Source of the DNA: Burkholderiales bacterium
Lineage (GTDB): Bacteria; Pseudomonadota; Gammaproteobacteria; Burkholderiales; Burkholderiaceae_C
NCBI GenBank assembly: GCA_016702555.1
Contig: JADJDV010000002.1
Span: forward strand, 248,001-312,000
Reading direction: 5' to 3'
DNA length: 64,000 nucleotides
Shown: positions 49,308 to 58,351 of the stretch, in pieces
How positions within the stretch are numbered: position 1 is the stretch's first letter
Layout: each line of letters opens with the position of its first letter
Notes under the pieces: model-generated
The model's input: only the letters and a program-made list of their open reading frames with translations
The model's database searches: none
Told to the model about the DNA's origin: nothing
Position numbers and translations under genes: made by a program

Positions 49308-50924
49308 ATGGTCGCCCTGCCTGCCCAAACCGCCGCCGTGGCCCCGATCGGGGCCGATGTCCCCGCCCTGTTCAAGGGCCGTCTCAAGCGGCTGCACCCG
49401 CTGTATCGCTCGTTCGAGCTGTGGTCCGACGCCGACGGCCTGCGCATGAGCGCGGCGATGTCGTTCTACGGCATCCTTAGCCTGGCACCGCTGCTGGTGC
49501 TGATCGTCGCGCTGCTGGGCTGGTGGCTGGACCGCGAGCTGCTGGAAACCCGCCTGATCGGCCAGATCGGTGCGCTGGTGGGCGCGCAAGGCGCCGAGGT
49601 CGTGAAGGCGGCGATCGACAGCGCGCGCGAGCCGGGCCAGGGCGTGCTGGCGTCGGTGGTGGCCTTCGTGCTGCTGTTTGTCGGCGCCACCGGGGTGTTC
49701 GCTGAGCTGCAATCGGCGCTGGAGCGGCTGTGGACGCAGGGCACCGGCGCGGCGGCGGTCGATGCCTGGTGGCACACCGCCACGCTGCGGCTGCGCGGCA
49801 TTGCCTATGTGCTGGCCTTCGGCTTTCTGATGCTGGTGTCCACCGTCATCTCCAGCCTGCTCGGCCTGCTGGAAACCTGGGCAGGCAGCCAGCTCGACAT
49901 GAAGCTGCTGCTGGCGCTGCTGAACCAGGCGATTTCCTTCCTGATCACGACGGCCCTGTTCGTCAGCCTGATGCGCATGAGCGCCGGGCCGCAGCCGCGC
50001 CTGCGTTACCTGATTCGTGGCGCGGCGGTGGCGGCGCTGCTGTTTGGCGTCGGCAAATATGGCTTGGCCTTGTATCTGTCGACGGCGGCGGTGGTGTCCG
50101 CCTACGGTGCGGCGGGCTCGCTGGTGGTGTTGCTGATGTGGATCTACTTTGCCGCGGCCGTGCTGTTGTACGGCGCCAGCCTGGCGCGGGTGATGGCCGA
50201 GCGGGTGGGCGATTTCGCGCCCGGCCCGACGCCACCGCCGGCCGCGGCCGTCACCGGGCTGAAGGGCGCGGCGCGCGAGCAAGGCGACGAGTTGACGGCG
50301 CAGGCCGGCACCGCAGCCGTCGCGGCGGCCCTGGCGGAGGCGGCCTCACCCGATGCGGTGGCGGCGGGCGGGTCGGCAAGCCTCGGTGGTGCGCGGCATG
50401 GGCTGCGCACTCGCATGGCCGATCTGTCGGCGCAGCCCGACAAGCTGGCGGATGGCCTGGCGGTGCTGATCTCGCTAGCGGGTGCCTATTGGTTGAGCCG
50501 CGCCAAGGCGAAGCCCACCGGGCTTGCAGCCGGATCGGCCGCTGCCACTGCCCCCGACCCGACCGACGCACGGCGTGCGCGCGGGCTGCAATCTGAACCC
50601 CGGGCGTCGCATCGCCACCCGGCCAAGGCACCGCCTGCCTGGTTGGGCGCGGCCGTGGCGCTGGCGCGCGGTGTCGCCCAAGGGGTGCGACTGGCCCAAG
50701 GAGCTGTACGCCATCGGCCGCGCGACACCGGTGGCACCGGGCTGCAGTCGCCCAGCGCGCTGCGCGCCTGGGGTGGCCGGGCGGCACAAAGCCAGGTCAG
50801 CCACTTCGGGGCGCACTGGCATCAGTGGCGCGAGCGCCAGGCCTTGCGCCATGCGCAGCACATGCTGGCGCGCGACGTGCGGGAGCTGCGCGATGCGGCC
50901 AAAGGCCGTCTTCGGCGTGATTGA
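49308..50924 (+). CDS. YihY/virulence factor BrkB family membrane protein with long C-terminal extension
   Basis: A 538-residue protein whose first 300 residues are the YihY/BrkB domain: SFELWSDADGLRMSAAMSFY near residue 38, ATGVFAELQSALERLWTQG, six hydrophobic segments, and WIYFAAAVLLYGASLARVMA near residues 277-296. The family was once called ribonuclease BN; its membrane role is not settled. The remaining 240 residues are Ala/Gly/Arg-rich and include another possible helix (LAVLISLAGAYWLSRAKA). Such a long tail is unusual for the family. The 256-bp gap before it holds no gene. Confidence 0.88.
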   Translation: MVALPAQTAAVAPIGADVPALFKGRLKRLHPLYRSFELWSDADGLRMSAAMSFYGILSLAPLLVLIVALLGWWLDRELLETRLIGQIGALVGAQGAEVVKAAIDSAREPGQGVLASVVAFVLLFVGATGVFAELQSALERLWTQGTGAAAVDAWWHTATLRLRGIAYVLAFGFLMLVSTVISSLLGLLETWAGSQLDMKLLLALLNQAISFLITTALFVSLMRMSAGPQPRLRYLIRGAAVAALLFGVGKYGLALYLSTAAVVSAYGAAGSLVVLLMWIYFAAAVLLYGASLARVMAERVGDFAPGPTPPPAAAVTGLKGAAREQGDELTAQAGTAAVAAALAEAASPDAVAAGGSASLGGARHGLRTRMADLSAQPDKLADGLAVLISLAGAYWLSRAKAKPTGLAAGSAAATAPDPTDARRARGLQSEPRASHRHPAKAPPAWLGAAVALARGVAQGVRLAQGAVRHRPRDTGGTGLQSPSALRAWGGRAAQSQVSHFGAHWHQWRERQALRHAQHMLARDVRELRDAAKGRLRRD

Positions 50925-50931
50925 AAAGGCT

Positions 50932-51074
50932 CGTAGGCTGGGTTAGCCGAAGGCGTAACCCAGCGAAGCTCGTAGGCTGGGTAGAGCGAAGCGAAACCCA
51001 GCGGACGGCGGTGGTTTCTTGCTGGGTTTCGCGTTGCTCTACCCAGCCTACGCGCTGCGCTAACCCAGCCTACG
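50932..51074. repeat. nested palindromic dispersed repeat between brkB-type gene and comM
   Basis: Outer arms: CGTAGGCTGGGTTAGC at 50932-50947 and its perfect complement at 51059-51074. Inner arms of 32 nt at 50971-51002 and 51021-51052 share CGTAGGCTGGGTAGAGC and GCGAAACCCAGC with two mismatches. The whole lies between convergent genes. The GTAGGCTGGGT unit appears four times. It resembles dispersed palindromes common in Burkholderiales genomes and may stop transcription from both sides. Confidence 0.8.
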
Positions 51075-51146
51075 CTGTTCGAGTCAGTCCATGCGCCTTC
51101 GTGGGGATGGCGAAACGAAACGCCCGAGGCCGTGCGTGCGGACCGC

Positions 51147-52679
51147 TCAGGCCTGCTGCCGCAAGGCCCGCCGGTACTGCACTGCTTCGGCGACATGGGC
51201 GGCGCTGACGCTGGCGCTGCCCGCGAGATCGGCAATGGTGCGCGCCACCTTCAGCGCGCGGTGCGTGGCGCGCGCGCTCCAGCCCAGCCGGGTGGCGGCG
51301 GTGTGCAGGAACTGGCGCGCGGCGTCGTCCAGCCGCGCATGTTCGTCGATCGCCTGTCCCTGCAGCGCCTGGTTGGGCACACCCTGCCGGGCCAGCGCGC
51401 GTTCGCGTGCCGCCGTGCAGCGTGCGCGGATATCGGCGGTGGCTTCGCCGGCCGGGGCGGCCAGCAGTTCGCCGGGCGGCAGCGCGGCCACCTCGACGTG
51501 CAGGTCGATGCGGTCGAGCAGCGGGCCCGACAGCTTGCCCTGGTAGCGCGCCACCTGGTCGGGCGTGCAGCGGCAGGGCCGGGTGCGCGAGCCGAGGTAG
51601 CCGCAGGGGCAGGGGTTCATCGCCGCGATGAGCTGAAAGCGCGCCGGAAACTCGGCCCGCCGCGCGGCGCGGCTGATGGTGATGTGGCCCGACTCCAGCG
51701 GTTCGCGCAGCGCCTCCAGCGCGGCGCGCGGAAACTCGGGCAGCTCGTCCAGGAACAGCACACCCTGGTGCGCCAGCGAGATCTCGCCCGGCCGCGGCGG
51801 CGAGCCGCCGCCCACCAGCGCCACCGCGCTGGCCGAATGGTGGGGCGCGCGGGTCGGGCGCTGACCCCAGTGGTCGATGCGGAAGCTGCCGTCCAGGCTG
51901 GCGATGGCGGCGCTTTGCAGCGCTTCATGGACGCCCATCGGTGGCAGCAGGCCGGCGAAGCGCTGCGCCAGCATCGACTTGCCGGTGCCGGGCGGGCCGA
52001 TCATCAGCAGTGAATGGCCGCCGGCGGCGGCGATCTCGAGGGCACGCCTGGGCGCGGCCTGGCCCTTGACGTCGGCCAGGTCCGGGTACGCGGGCGCTGC
52101 GCCGCGCTCGGCCGGCGGCACGCGCGCCCAGCCTTCCGCGACCGGGGGCTCGCCCGCGGACGCGGGCAGGAATTGCGCCACCACGTCGAGCAGGTGGCGC
52201 GCGCGGTGCACCGCCATGCCGGGCACCAGCGCGGCCTCTTCCGCGCTGCCGGGCGGCAGCACCAACTGGGCATCGACACCGGTCTGATGCAGCGCCACGC
52301 TCATCGCCAGCGCGCCACGTACCCGGCGCAGTTCGCCCGACAGCGACAGCTCGCCCGCGAACTCCCAGCCGGCCAGGCGCGCGCCGTCGATCTGCCCGCT
52401 GGCGGCCAGGATGCCGAGCGCGATCGGCAGGTCGAGCCGGCCCGAGTCCTTGGGCAGGTCGGCCGGCGCCAGATTGACGGTGATGCGCTGGTTGTGCGGA
52501 AACACGAGCCCGCTGTTGAGGATGGCGCTGCGCACGCGCTCGCGCGCTTCCTTGACCTCGGTTTCGGCCAGGCCGACCAGGGTGAAGCTGGGCAGGCCGT
52601 TGGCCAGGTGCACTTCCACCGTCACCGCCGACGCCGCCAGCCCCATCAGCGCGCGACTTTGCACCAGACTCAAACCCAT
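51147..52679 (-). CDS. comM: YifB/ComM family Mg-chelatase-like AAA+ ATPase
   Basis: A 510-residue AAA+ helicase of the ComM/YifB family, which promotes branch migration during natural transformation. The N-terminal ChlI-like domain begins MGLSLVQSRALMGLAASAVT, followed by EVHLANGLPSFTLVGLAETE. Walker A GPPGTGKSMLAQRF is near residue 222, Walker B LFLDELPEF near 306, and AAMNPCPCGYLG with its cysteines near 352. The C-terminal Mg-chelatase helical domain ends it. The start at 52679 fits the family; upstream codons overlap the porin region. Length is normal. Confidence 0.93.
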   Translation of the reverse strand: MGLSLVQSRALMGLAASAVTVEVHLANGLPSFTLVGLAETEVKEARERVRSAILNSGLVFPHNQRITVNLAPADLPKDSGRLDLPIALGILAASGQIDGARLAGWEFAGELSLSGELRRVRGALAMSVALHQTGVDAQLVLPPGSAEEAALVPGMAVHRARHLLDVVAQFLPASAGEPPVAEGWARVPPAERGAAPAYPDLADVKGQAAPRRALEIAAAGGHSLLMIGPPGTGKSMLAQRFAGLLPPMGVHEALQSAAIASLDGSFRIDHWGQRPTRAPHHSASAVALVGGGSPPRPGEISLAHQGVLFLDELPEFPRAALEALREPLESGHITISRAARRAEFPARFQLIAAMNPCPCGYLGSRTRPCRCTPDQVARYQGKLSGPLLDRIDLHVEVAALPPGELLAAPAGEATADIRARCTAARERALARQGVPNQALQGQAIDEHARLDDAARQFLHTAATRLGWSARATHRALKVARTIADLAGSASVSAAHVAEAVQYRRALRQQA

Positions 52680-52836
52680 GGCGCTGTCGATCCCTTTCGT
52701 GGTGCGTGCTGGGCGCTTGGTTGGATGGCGCTTTCGCACGGTGTTGGTGCACCGCCAGCGCGGCGGGCCGTTCGAATGTAGCGCCGCGGGCGCTGGCACG
52801 TTCCCTGCTTCAGGGTAGGTGTTCGTCATCGATTTC

Positions 52837-53616
52837 ATGGAACACCTCATGCCCGCACCCTCATTTGCCCCGCTCTGCCGACGCGGCCTGTTCGTTTTCG
52901 GCACTCTGACGTCCGCTGGCGCCGCGCTGGCGCAGGACGCCGTCCCGGCGCCGGCGCCCGAGAGCAAGCTGGTCTTCAACCTCGGCCTGACCAGCGACTA
53001 CCGCTACCGCGGCATCGCGCAGACCCGGCTCAAGCCGGCGCTGAGTGTCGGCGCCGATTACAGCCACGCCAGCGGCCTGTACCTCGGCACCTGGCTGACC
53101 CAGATCCGCTGGATCAAGGACGCCGGTGGCCGCGCGCCGCTGGAGTGGGATGTGTACGGCGGCTATCGTGGTGTGTTTGGCGACAGTGGCCTGGGCTACG
53201 ACGTCGGTCTGCTGCGCTACCAGTACCCGAACAGCGCGCTCGCCGTCAGCCCCAACACCACCGAAATCTACGGCGCCCTGAGCTACCGCGTGTTCAGCGC
53301 CAAGTACTCGCACGCGCTGACCAACCTGTTCGGCTTCGACGACAGCCGGGGCAGCGGCTACCTCGACCTGTCGGCCAACTTTGATCTCGGCGACGGCTGG
53401 TCGGTGGTGCCGCACCTGGGACGCCAGTGGGTGCGCCGCCAGGGCGCTTATTCGTACACCGACTACGCGATCGCGCTGAACAAGGACTTTGGCAAGGGCC
53501 TGTCGGCCAGCGCCGCCGTGATCGGCAGCAACGCCGACCGGGCGCTGTACCAGACGCCCTGCGGCCGCTTCACTGGCAGGACCGCGCTGGTGCTTGGCGT
53601 CAGATACCAGTTCTAG
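52837..53616 (+). CDS. TorF family putative porin
   Basis: A 259-residue outer-membrane protein: a signal peptide ending near ALAQ and beta-barrel strands with the TorF (gcw_chp) opening LVFNLGLTSDYRYRGIAQTR. GLYLGTWLTQIRW, the DVYGGYRG turn and the terminal aromatic-ending strand (ALVLGVRYQF) are also visible. The C-terminal phenylalanine is typical of barrel proteins. The exact start is uncertain (GTG 52819, ATG 52837, ATG 52849). It lies directly before glnK-amtB, a frequent neighbour of this porin, which suggests a role in nitrogen-source uptake. Confidence 0.85.
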   Translation: MEHLMPAPSFAPLCRRGLFVFGTLTSAGAALAQDAVPAPAPESKLVFNLGLTSDYRYRGIAQTRLKPALSVGADYSHASGLYLGTWLTQIRWIKDAGGRAPLEWDVYGGYRGVFGDSGLGYDVGLLRYQYPNSALAVSPNTTEIYGALSYRVFSAKYSHALTNLFGFDDSRGSGYLDLSANFDLGDGWSVVPHLGRQWVRRQGAYSYTDYAIALNKDFGKGLSASAAVIGSNADRALYQTPCGRFTGRTALVLGVRYQF

Positions 53617-53658
53617 CCAGTCAACAGTCTGCAGATCGCATCAACAAAGAAGCCATAG

Positions 53659-54018
<360 letters not shown>

Positions 54019-54049
54019 GCCCCGCAAGACCGATCCCGAGGACCGAATC

Positions 54050-55348
54050 ATGAAATCCCCACTCGTTTTTCTCGCCCTGCTGCTGGCTGGTGGTGTAGCC
54101 CTGGCGCAAGGCGCACCTGCACCACGCATCGACTCAGGCGACACCGCCTGGATGCTGACCTCCACCTTGCTGGTGATCCTGATGACCGTCCCTGGCCTGG
54201 CGCTGTTCTACGGCGGCCTGACGCGCAGCAAGAACATGCTCAGCGTGCTGGTGCAGGTGTTCGTGGTGTTCTCGCTCATCAGCGTCCTGTGGGCGGTGTA
54301 CGGCTACAGCCTGGCTTTCAGCGGCGATGGCCATATCGTCGGCGGGTTGGGCAAGCTGTTCCTGATCGGCGTGGCGCCGGACAGCATCGGCGCGCTGCCG
54401 ACGATTCCGGAATACGTGTTCATCGCCTTTCAGGGCACCTTCGCCGCCATCACCTGCTGCCTGATCGTCGGCGCTTTCGCCGAGCGCATCAGGTTCTCCG
54501 CCGTGCTGCTGTTCATGGTGCTGTGGTTCAGCTTCAGCTACGTGCCGATGGCGCACATCGTCTGGGGCGGCGGTCTGCTGGCCAGGGATGGCGCGCTGGA
54601 CTTTGCCGGCGGCACCGTGGTGCACATCAACTCCGGCATCGCCGGCCTGGTGGGCGCCTACATGCTGGGCAAGCGCGTCGGCTTTGGCCGCGAGGCCTTC
54701 ACCCCGCACAGCCTGACGCTGACCATGGTGGGCGCCTCGCTGCTGTGGGTGGGCTGGTTCGGCTTCAACGCCGGCTCGGCGGGCGCGGCCAACGGCACCG
54801 CCGGCCTGGCCTTCATCAACACCGTGCTGGCCACGGCGGCGGCCACGCTGGGCTGGTCGGCGGGCGAAGCGCTGCACAAGGGCAAGGCGTCGATGCTGGG
54901 CGCGGCCTCGGGCGCCGTGGCGGGGCTGGTGGCGGTGACGCCGGCGGCGGGCTTCGTCGGCCCCATGGGCGCCCTTGTCATCGGCGCGCTGGCGGGCCCG
55001 GTCTGCCTGTGGGGCGTCAGTGGCCTGAAGCGCCTGCTGAAGGCCGACGACGCCTTCGATGTGTTCGGCGTGCACGGCGTCGGCGGCATGCTGGGCGCGA
55101 TCCTGACCGGCGTGTTCGCCGCGCCCGCACTCGGTGGCACCGGCGGCGTCGACCCGGCCAGCTTCAGCCTGGGTGCGCAGGTGTGGATCCAGATCAAGAG
55201 CGTGCTGTTCACCGTCGCGTGGTCGGGCGTGGTTTCCTTCGTTGCCTACAAGCTCGTCGATGTGCTGGTCGGTTTGCGCGTGAGCGAGGAACAGGAGCGC
55301 CAGGGGTTGGACATCTCCAGCCACGGCGAGACGGCTTACAGCCGCTGA
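54050..55348 (+). CDS. amtB: ammonium transporter AmtB
   Basis: A 432-residue ammonium channel of 11 helices with an N-terminal signal peptide. Blocks are TLLVILMTVPGLALFYGGLT (near residue 35), FAAITCCLIVGAFAERIRFS, the pore-histidine region FAGGTVVHINSGIAGL near 184-199 and DAFDVFGVHGVGGMLGAILT near 336-355 with the twin pore histidines. It is plugged by GlnK when nitrogen is plentiful. The pair is normally under NtrC control; no clear sigma-54 promoter was located here. Confidence 0.95.
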   Translation: MKSPLVFLALLLAGGVALAQGAPAPRIDSGDTAWMLTSTLLVILMTVPGLALFYGGLTRSKNMLSVLVQVFVVFSLISVLWAVYGYSLAFSGDGHIVGGLGKLFLIGVAPDSIGALPTIPEYVFIAFQGTFAAITCCLIVGAFAERIRFSAVLLFMVLWFSFSYVPMAHIVWGGGLLARDGALDFAGGTVVHINSGIAGLVGAYMLGKRVGFGREAFTPHSLTLTMVGASLLWVGWFGFNAGSAGAANGTAGLAFINTVLATAAATLGWSAGEALHKGKASMLGAASGAVAGLVAVTPAAGFVGPMGALVIGALAGPVCLWGVSGLKRLLKADDAFDVFGVHGVGGMLGAILTGVFAAPALGGTGGVDPASFSLGAQVWIQIKSVLFTVAWSGVVSFVAYKLVDVLVGLRVSEEQERQGLDISSHGETAYSR

Positions 55349-55403
55349 TCGGTGGCAGCGCCCGGAAGTCGCGGATTTCAGGCAAGCGGAGTAGACTGGC
55401 GCG

Positions 55404-55655
55404 ATGGAAAGCGTCGGCAACCTGATCATCGAGCATCTGAAGGGATTGCGCTCCGAGATTCAGAGCATGCGTCATGCCATGCAGGACGAATTCAAGGACG
55501 TGAAGCATGGGCTCAACCAGCTCGAGATGCAGGTGCTCTCGGGCCGCCGCGAGGCGAGCGGAACGCAGGAAGACGTGTATCGCCAGCAAGGCACGATCGA
55601 CGCGATCAAGGACCGCCTGGATCGCATCGAGCGCCGGTTGGAGCTGCAAGGCTGA
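55404..55655 (+). CDS. small coiled-coil protein of unknown function
   Basis: An 83-residue, largely helical protein (ESVGNLIIEHLKGLRSEIQS, then DVKHGLNQLEMQVLSGRREA and DAIKDRLDRIERRLEL) with heptad-like hydrophobic spacing throughout. This predicts a coiled coil. No membrane segment or signal is seen. The gene lies between amtB and glcE on the same strand and is well formed, but the family is not recognised beyond its coiled-coil character. Confidence 0.65.
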   Translation: MESVGNLIIEHLKGLRSEIQSMRHAMQDEFKDVKHGLNQLEMQVLSGRREASGTQEDVYRQQGTIDAIKDRLDRIERRLELQG

Positions 55656-55748
55656 ACCTCACCCACGTCCGTATCTTGCCCGTGCCAGCCACTTGAATGT
55701 GGGCTGGCATTTCTTTGTGCCATGCCGCCTGCCGTTACCATCGACGCC

Positions 55749-56810
55749 ATGGACGTTGCCCTCGAAGCCATCATCGACAAGGTGCGCAAGGCCGCGGAGC
55801 GTGGCCGGCCGCTGCGCATCCGCGGCGGCGGCAGCAAGGACTTCTACGGCCAGCAGCTGCACGGCGAGTTGCTCGACACGCGCCCGCTCGCCGGGGTGGT
55901 GAGCTACGAGCCGAGCGAGCTGGTGGTCACGGCGCGCGCCGGCACCCGGCTGCGTGATGTGGAAGCGTTGCTGGCCGAGCGCGGCCAGTGCCTGCCGTTC
56001 GAGCCGCCGCGCTTCGGCGTCGCCGGCACCGTCGGCGGCATGGTGGCGGCCGGGCTGTCCGGCCCGGCGCGCGCCAGCGTCGGCAGCCTGCGCGACTACG
56101 TGCTGGGCGTGCAGATCGTCAACGGCAAGGGCGAACTGCTCACCTTCGGCGGCCAGGTGATGAAGAACGTGGCCGGCTACGACGTCAGCCGCCTGATGGC
56201 CGGCAGCCTGGGCACGCTGGGCGTGATCGTGGAGGTCAGCCTGAAGGTGCTGCCCGTGCCGCCGGCCGAGGCCACGCTGCTGTTCGAACTGTCCGAAACC
56301 AGCGCGCGCCAGCAACTCAACCGCTGGGGCGGCCAGCCGCTGCCGCTGAACGCCAGCTGCTGGGCCGATGGCCAGCTGGCGGTGCGCCTGCGCGGCGCCC
56401 GCGCGGCGGTGGCGGCGGCGCAGCGGCAGATGGGCGGTGAGGCGATGGCCGCCGAGCAGGCCGAACGCCAATGGAGCGCGCTGCGCGACCAGGCGCTGCC
56501 CTTCTTCCGTCTGGCGCCGGGCGAGGCGCTGTGGCGCGCCAGCGTGCCCGACACCGCAACGCCGTTGAACCTGGGCCCGACCATGGTCGAGTGGCATGGC
56601 GCGCAGCGCTGGTTGAGGGCCACGCCTGCCGATGCGCGCATCGTGCGCGAGGCCGCCACGCGCGCCGGCGGGCACGCCACGCTGTTTCGCGGTGGCGACG
56701 GCACGGTGCCGGTGTTCACGCCGCTCGCCGAGCCGCTGGCGCGCATTCAGCGCCAGGTGCAGCAGGCTTTCGATCCAGCCGGGGTATTTGGAGCGCTGCG
56801 CATGATTTGA
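55749..56810 (+). CDS. glcE: glycolate oxidase subunit GlcE (FAD-binding)
   Basis: A 353-residue subunit of the membrane-associated glycolate oxidase, which converts glycolate to glyoxylate. The FAD-binding type 4 domain has RPLRIRGGGSKDFYG near residues 20-34, then VSYEPSELVVTARAGTRLRD, FGVAGTVGGMVAAGLSGPAR near 95 and GQVMKNVAGYDVSRLMAGSL near 137. ATG 55749 gives the usual start (MDVALEAIIDKV); 55722 is a possible alternative. In most bacteria glcD precedes and glcF follows directly. Here neither is adjacent: a coiled-coil gene precedes it and two minus-strand genes intervene before glcF. Confidence 0.92.
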   Translation: MDVALEAIIDKVRKAAERGRPLRIRGGGSKDFYGQQLHGELLDTRPLAGVVSYEPSELVVTARAGTRLRDVEALLAERGQCLPFEPPRFGVAGTVGGMVAAGLSGPARASVGSLRDYVLGVQIVNGKGELLTFGGQVMKNVAGYDVSRLMAGSLGTLGVIVEVSLKVLPVPPAEATLLFELSETSARQQLNRWGGQPLPLNASCWADGQLAVRLRGARAAVAAAQRQMGGEAMAAEQAERQWSALRDQALPFFRLAPGEALWRASVPDTATPLNLGPTMVEWHGAQRWLRATPADARIVREAATRAGGHATLFRGGDGTVPVFTPLAEPLARIQRQVQQAFDPAGVFGALRMI

Positions 56811-56911
56811 GCAGCGTGTCTTGCAGGACTCAGGGCACAAGCGATGCCTATCGTTGCCAGGCAGCATTTTCAGCGCATGGCTGCAAGACCAATGCTCAAC
56901 CCTATTTGTTA

Positions 56912-57748
56912 CTAAATTAGTTCTAGTGAATCGAGAATCTTTTCGAATTCCTCGGAGCTGCGCCAGGCATCGCCGCAAACGAATCGTGGAAGCCGGAAAC
57001 GATTGGCGGTCGGGGTAACGTAGGCTGGCTCGGTCGTGAAGGCAGCGTCGATACCGTGCTCGGCACGCCGCTTTGGCAGGTACTCGTGCACGAGGTAATC
57101 GGTTGCGTGTCCATAGGGGTAGGCAAACAGTCGCGGGCGTAGCACGCCAGTACCGAGTTCCGCCGCAATGAAGTCCCCCGCTTGGCGCAGCTGCCGGTCG
57201 GCGCTCACCGCATCGGTCACCATGTGGAAATTTCCGCACAGCGCCGGAGTGTCGGCCAATTCGCGCAGGCACGCGTGAGCGTGATCCCAACTGTGATTGC
57301 CCAGGTAAAACCGTCCGCTGTCGGCCGCGTCCGCCCACCATGACGAGGTGCTGAGCGCCGCACCGCCGTAGCAGCCGGCGTCGATATCGGCACGTGCCTG
57401 CGGGGATGCGATCAGGAAAGCCGTGATGACCTCTGTGACGGTACCGGTGTCATCCATGTGATCGCGCAATAGCCGGTCGAATCCAGGCTGCCAACCCCAC
57501 TCGGGATGGTGGTAGTCGAACCAGTCGAGTACGGTGCCGTCGTCGCAGCTGAGCGCCACGGCGCCGGCCGGAAAATCCGTCGCAGCGCCGCTGATCAGCG
57601 CATCAACCAGATGGTTCAGGCTGACGATACGAATGCCGCGACGCCGCAACTCGGCCAGATCGCTGCGCAGGGCGACATGGTCGTTGCTCGCGTAGTCGTT
57701 GCCCAGGATGTTCTGGCTGTGATAGGTCAGTACGGCCATGCGGCTCAT
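56912..57748 (-). CDS. polysaccharide deacetylase-like protein
   Basis: A 278-residue protein of the NodB/polysaccharide deacetylase fold. The first metal motif reads ALSCDDGTVLDWFDYHHPEW, where TFDDG is usual. YHSQNILGNDY near the start and FYLGNHSWDHAHACLREL, with the H-x-x-x-H zinc motif, near residues 152-169 are also visible. It has no signal peptide and probably acts in the cytoplasm or on a lipid-linked sugar. It overlaps by one base with the next minus-strand gene. Both sit between glcE and glcF and have visibly lower GC, indicating acquisition. Confidence 0.75.
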   Translation of the reverse strand: MSRMAVLTYHSQNILGNDYASNDHVALRSDLAELRRRGIRIVSLNHLVDALISGAATDFPAGAVALSCDDGTVLDWFDYHHPEWGWQPGFDRLLRDHMDDTGTVTEVITAFLIASPQARADIDAGCYGGAALSTSSWWADAADSGRFYLGNHSWDHAHACLRELADTPALCGNFHMVTDAVSADRQLRQAGDFIAAELGTGVLRPRLFAYPYGHATDYLVHEYLPKRRAEHGIDAAFTTEPAYVTPTANRFRLPRFVCGDAWRSSEEFEKILDSLELI

Positions 57749-58266
57749 CAGAAGGCTCCCATGGTCAGCGCCTCGTTGATAAGTGTTGCCTGCCGTTCGG
57801 GTGTGGGTGTGCCGACCCAGCGCACCAGCAGGTGTTGATCGTGTGTTTCCAGAAATCCGGCGGCCAAATCGACCTCCTTGGCGCGGGCATCACCGCAGTG
57901 ACCGAAGAACGCTTCCAGCCCGGGCGCGAAACGCTCGAACCCATACAGCAGCGTCTGCCGCAGCAGTCCGCCGGCAGCGTTGACCGTGGCCAGGCGCTCG
58001 GGCGAGAGGCGGCGGAGCACCGTACCGTCCGTGCAGCCGCCGCCGATCAGACCGTAAGTGTCTTTCTGCCAAAAATGCAGGTAGCTGGCGGCGTAAAGAT
58101 GGGTGCTGTCTATGCGCACGAAGGCGACGATATGACGACCGAACGCTGGTGGCGCGTGACCGAACTTGCGCTGGAACAACTCGGTGACAAAAAAGCGCCC
58201 ATTTTCCACTTCGGTTACACAAACAAAGTCACGCAGGGCTTCATGCAGAGGAGGTGGCAGGGTCAT
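57748..58266 (-). CDS. hypothetical protein (172 aa), paired with the deacetylase gene
   Basis: A 172-residue protein without signal peptide or membrane segment. It has alternating hydrophobic strands (AFVRIDSTHLYAASYLHFWQ), a glycine-rich loop LIGGGCTDGTVLRRLS and a C-terminal TPERQATLINEALTMG helix. I do not recognise it. Its stop codon overlaps the deacetylase start by one base, so the two are translated together and probably act together. It is the first gene of the two-gene insert between glcE and glcF. Confidence 0.65.
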   Translation of the reverse strand: MTLPPPLHEALRDFVCVTEVENGRFFVTELFQRKFGHAPPAFGRHIVAFVRIDSTHLYAASYLHFWQKDTYGLIGGGCTDGTVLRRLSPERLATVNAAGGLLRQTLLYGFERFAPGLEAFFGHCGDARAKEVDLAAGFLETHDQHLLVRWVGTPTPERQATLINEALTMGAF

Positions 58267-58351
58267 GGGGTGAGTGTAGATGTGCCGGTGTGTGTATGCC
58301 TTTGGCTACGTGCTAAGGTTCTGTCGCAGCCCGCTGCCGGAGCCCATCCCA

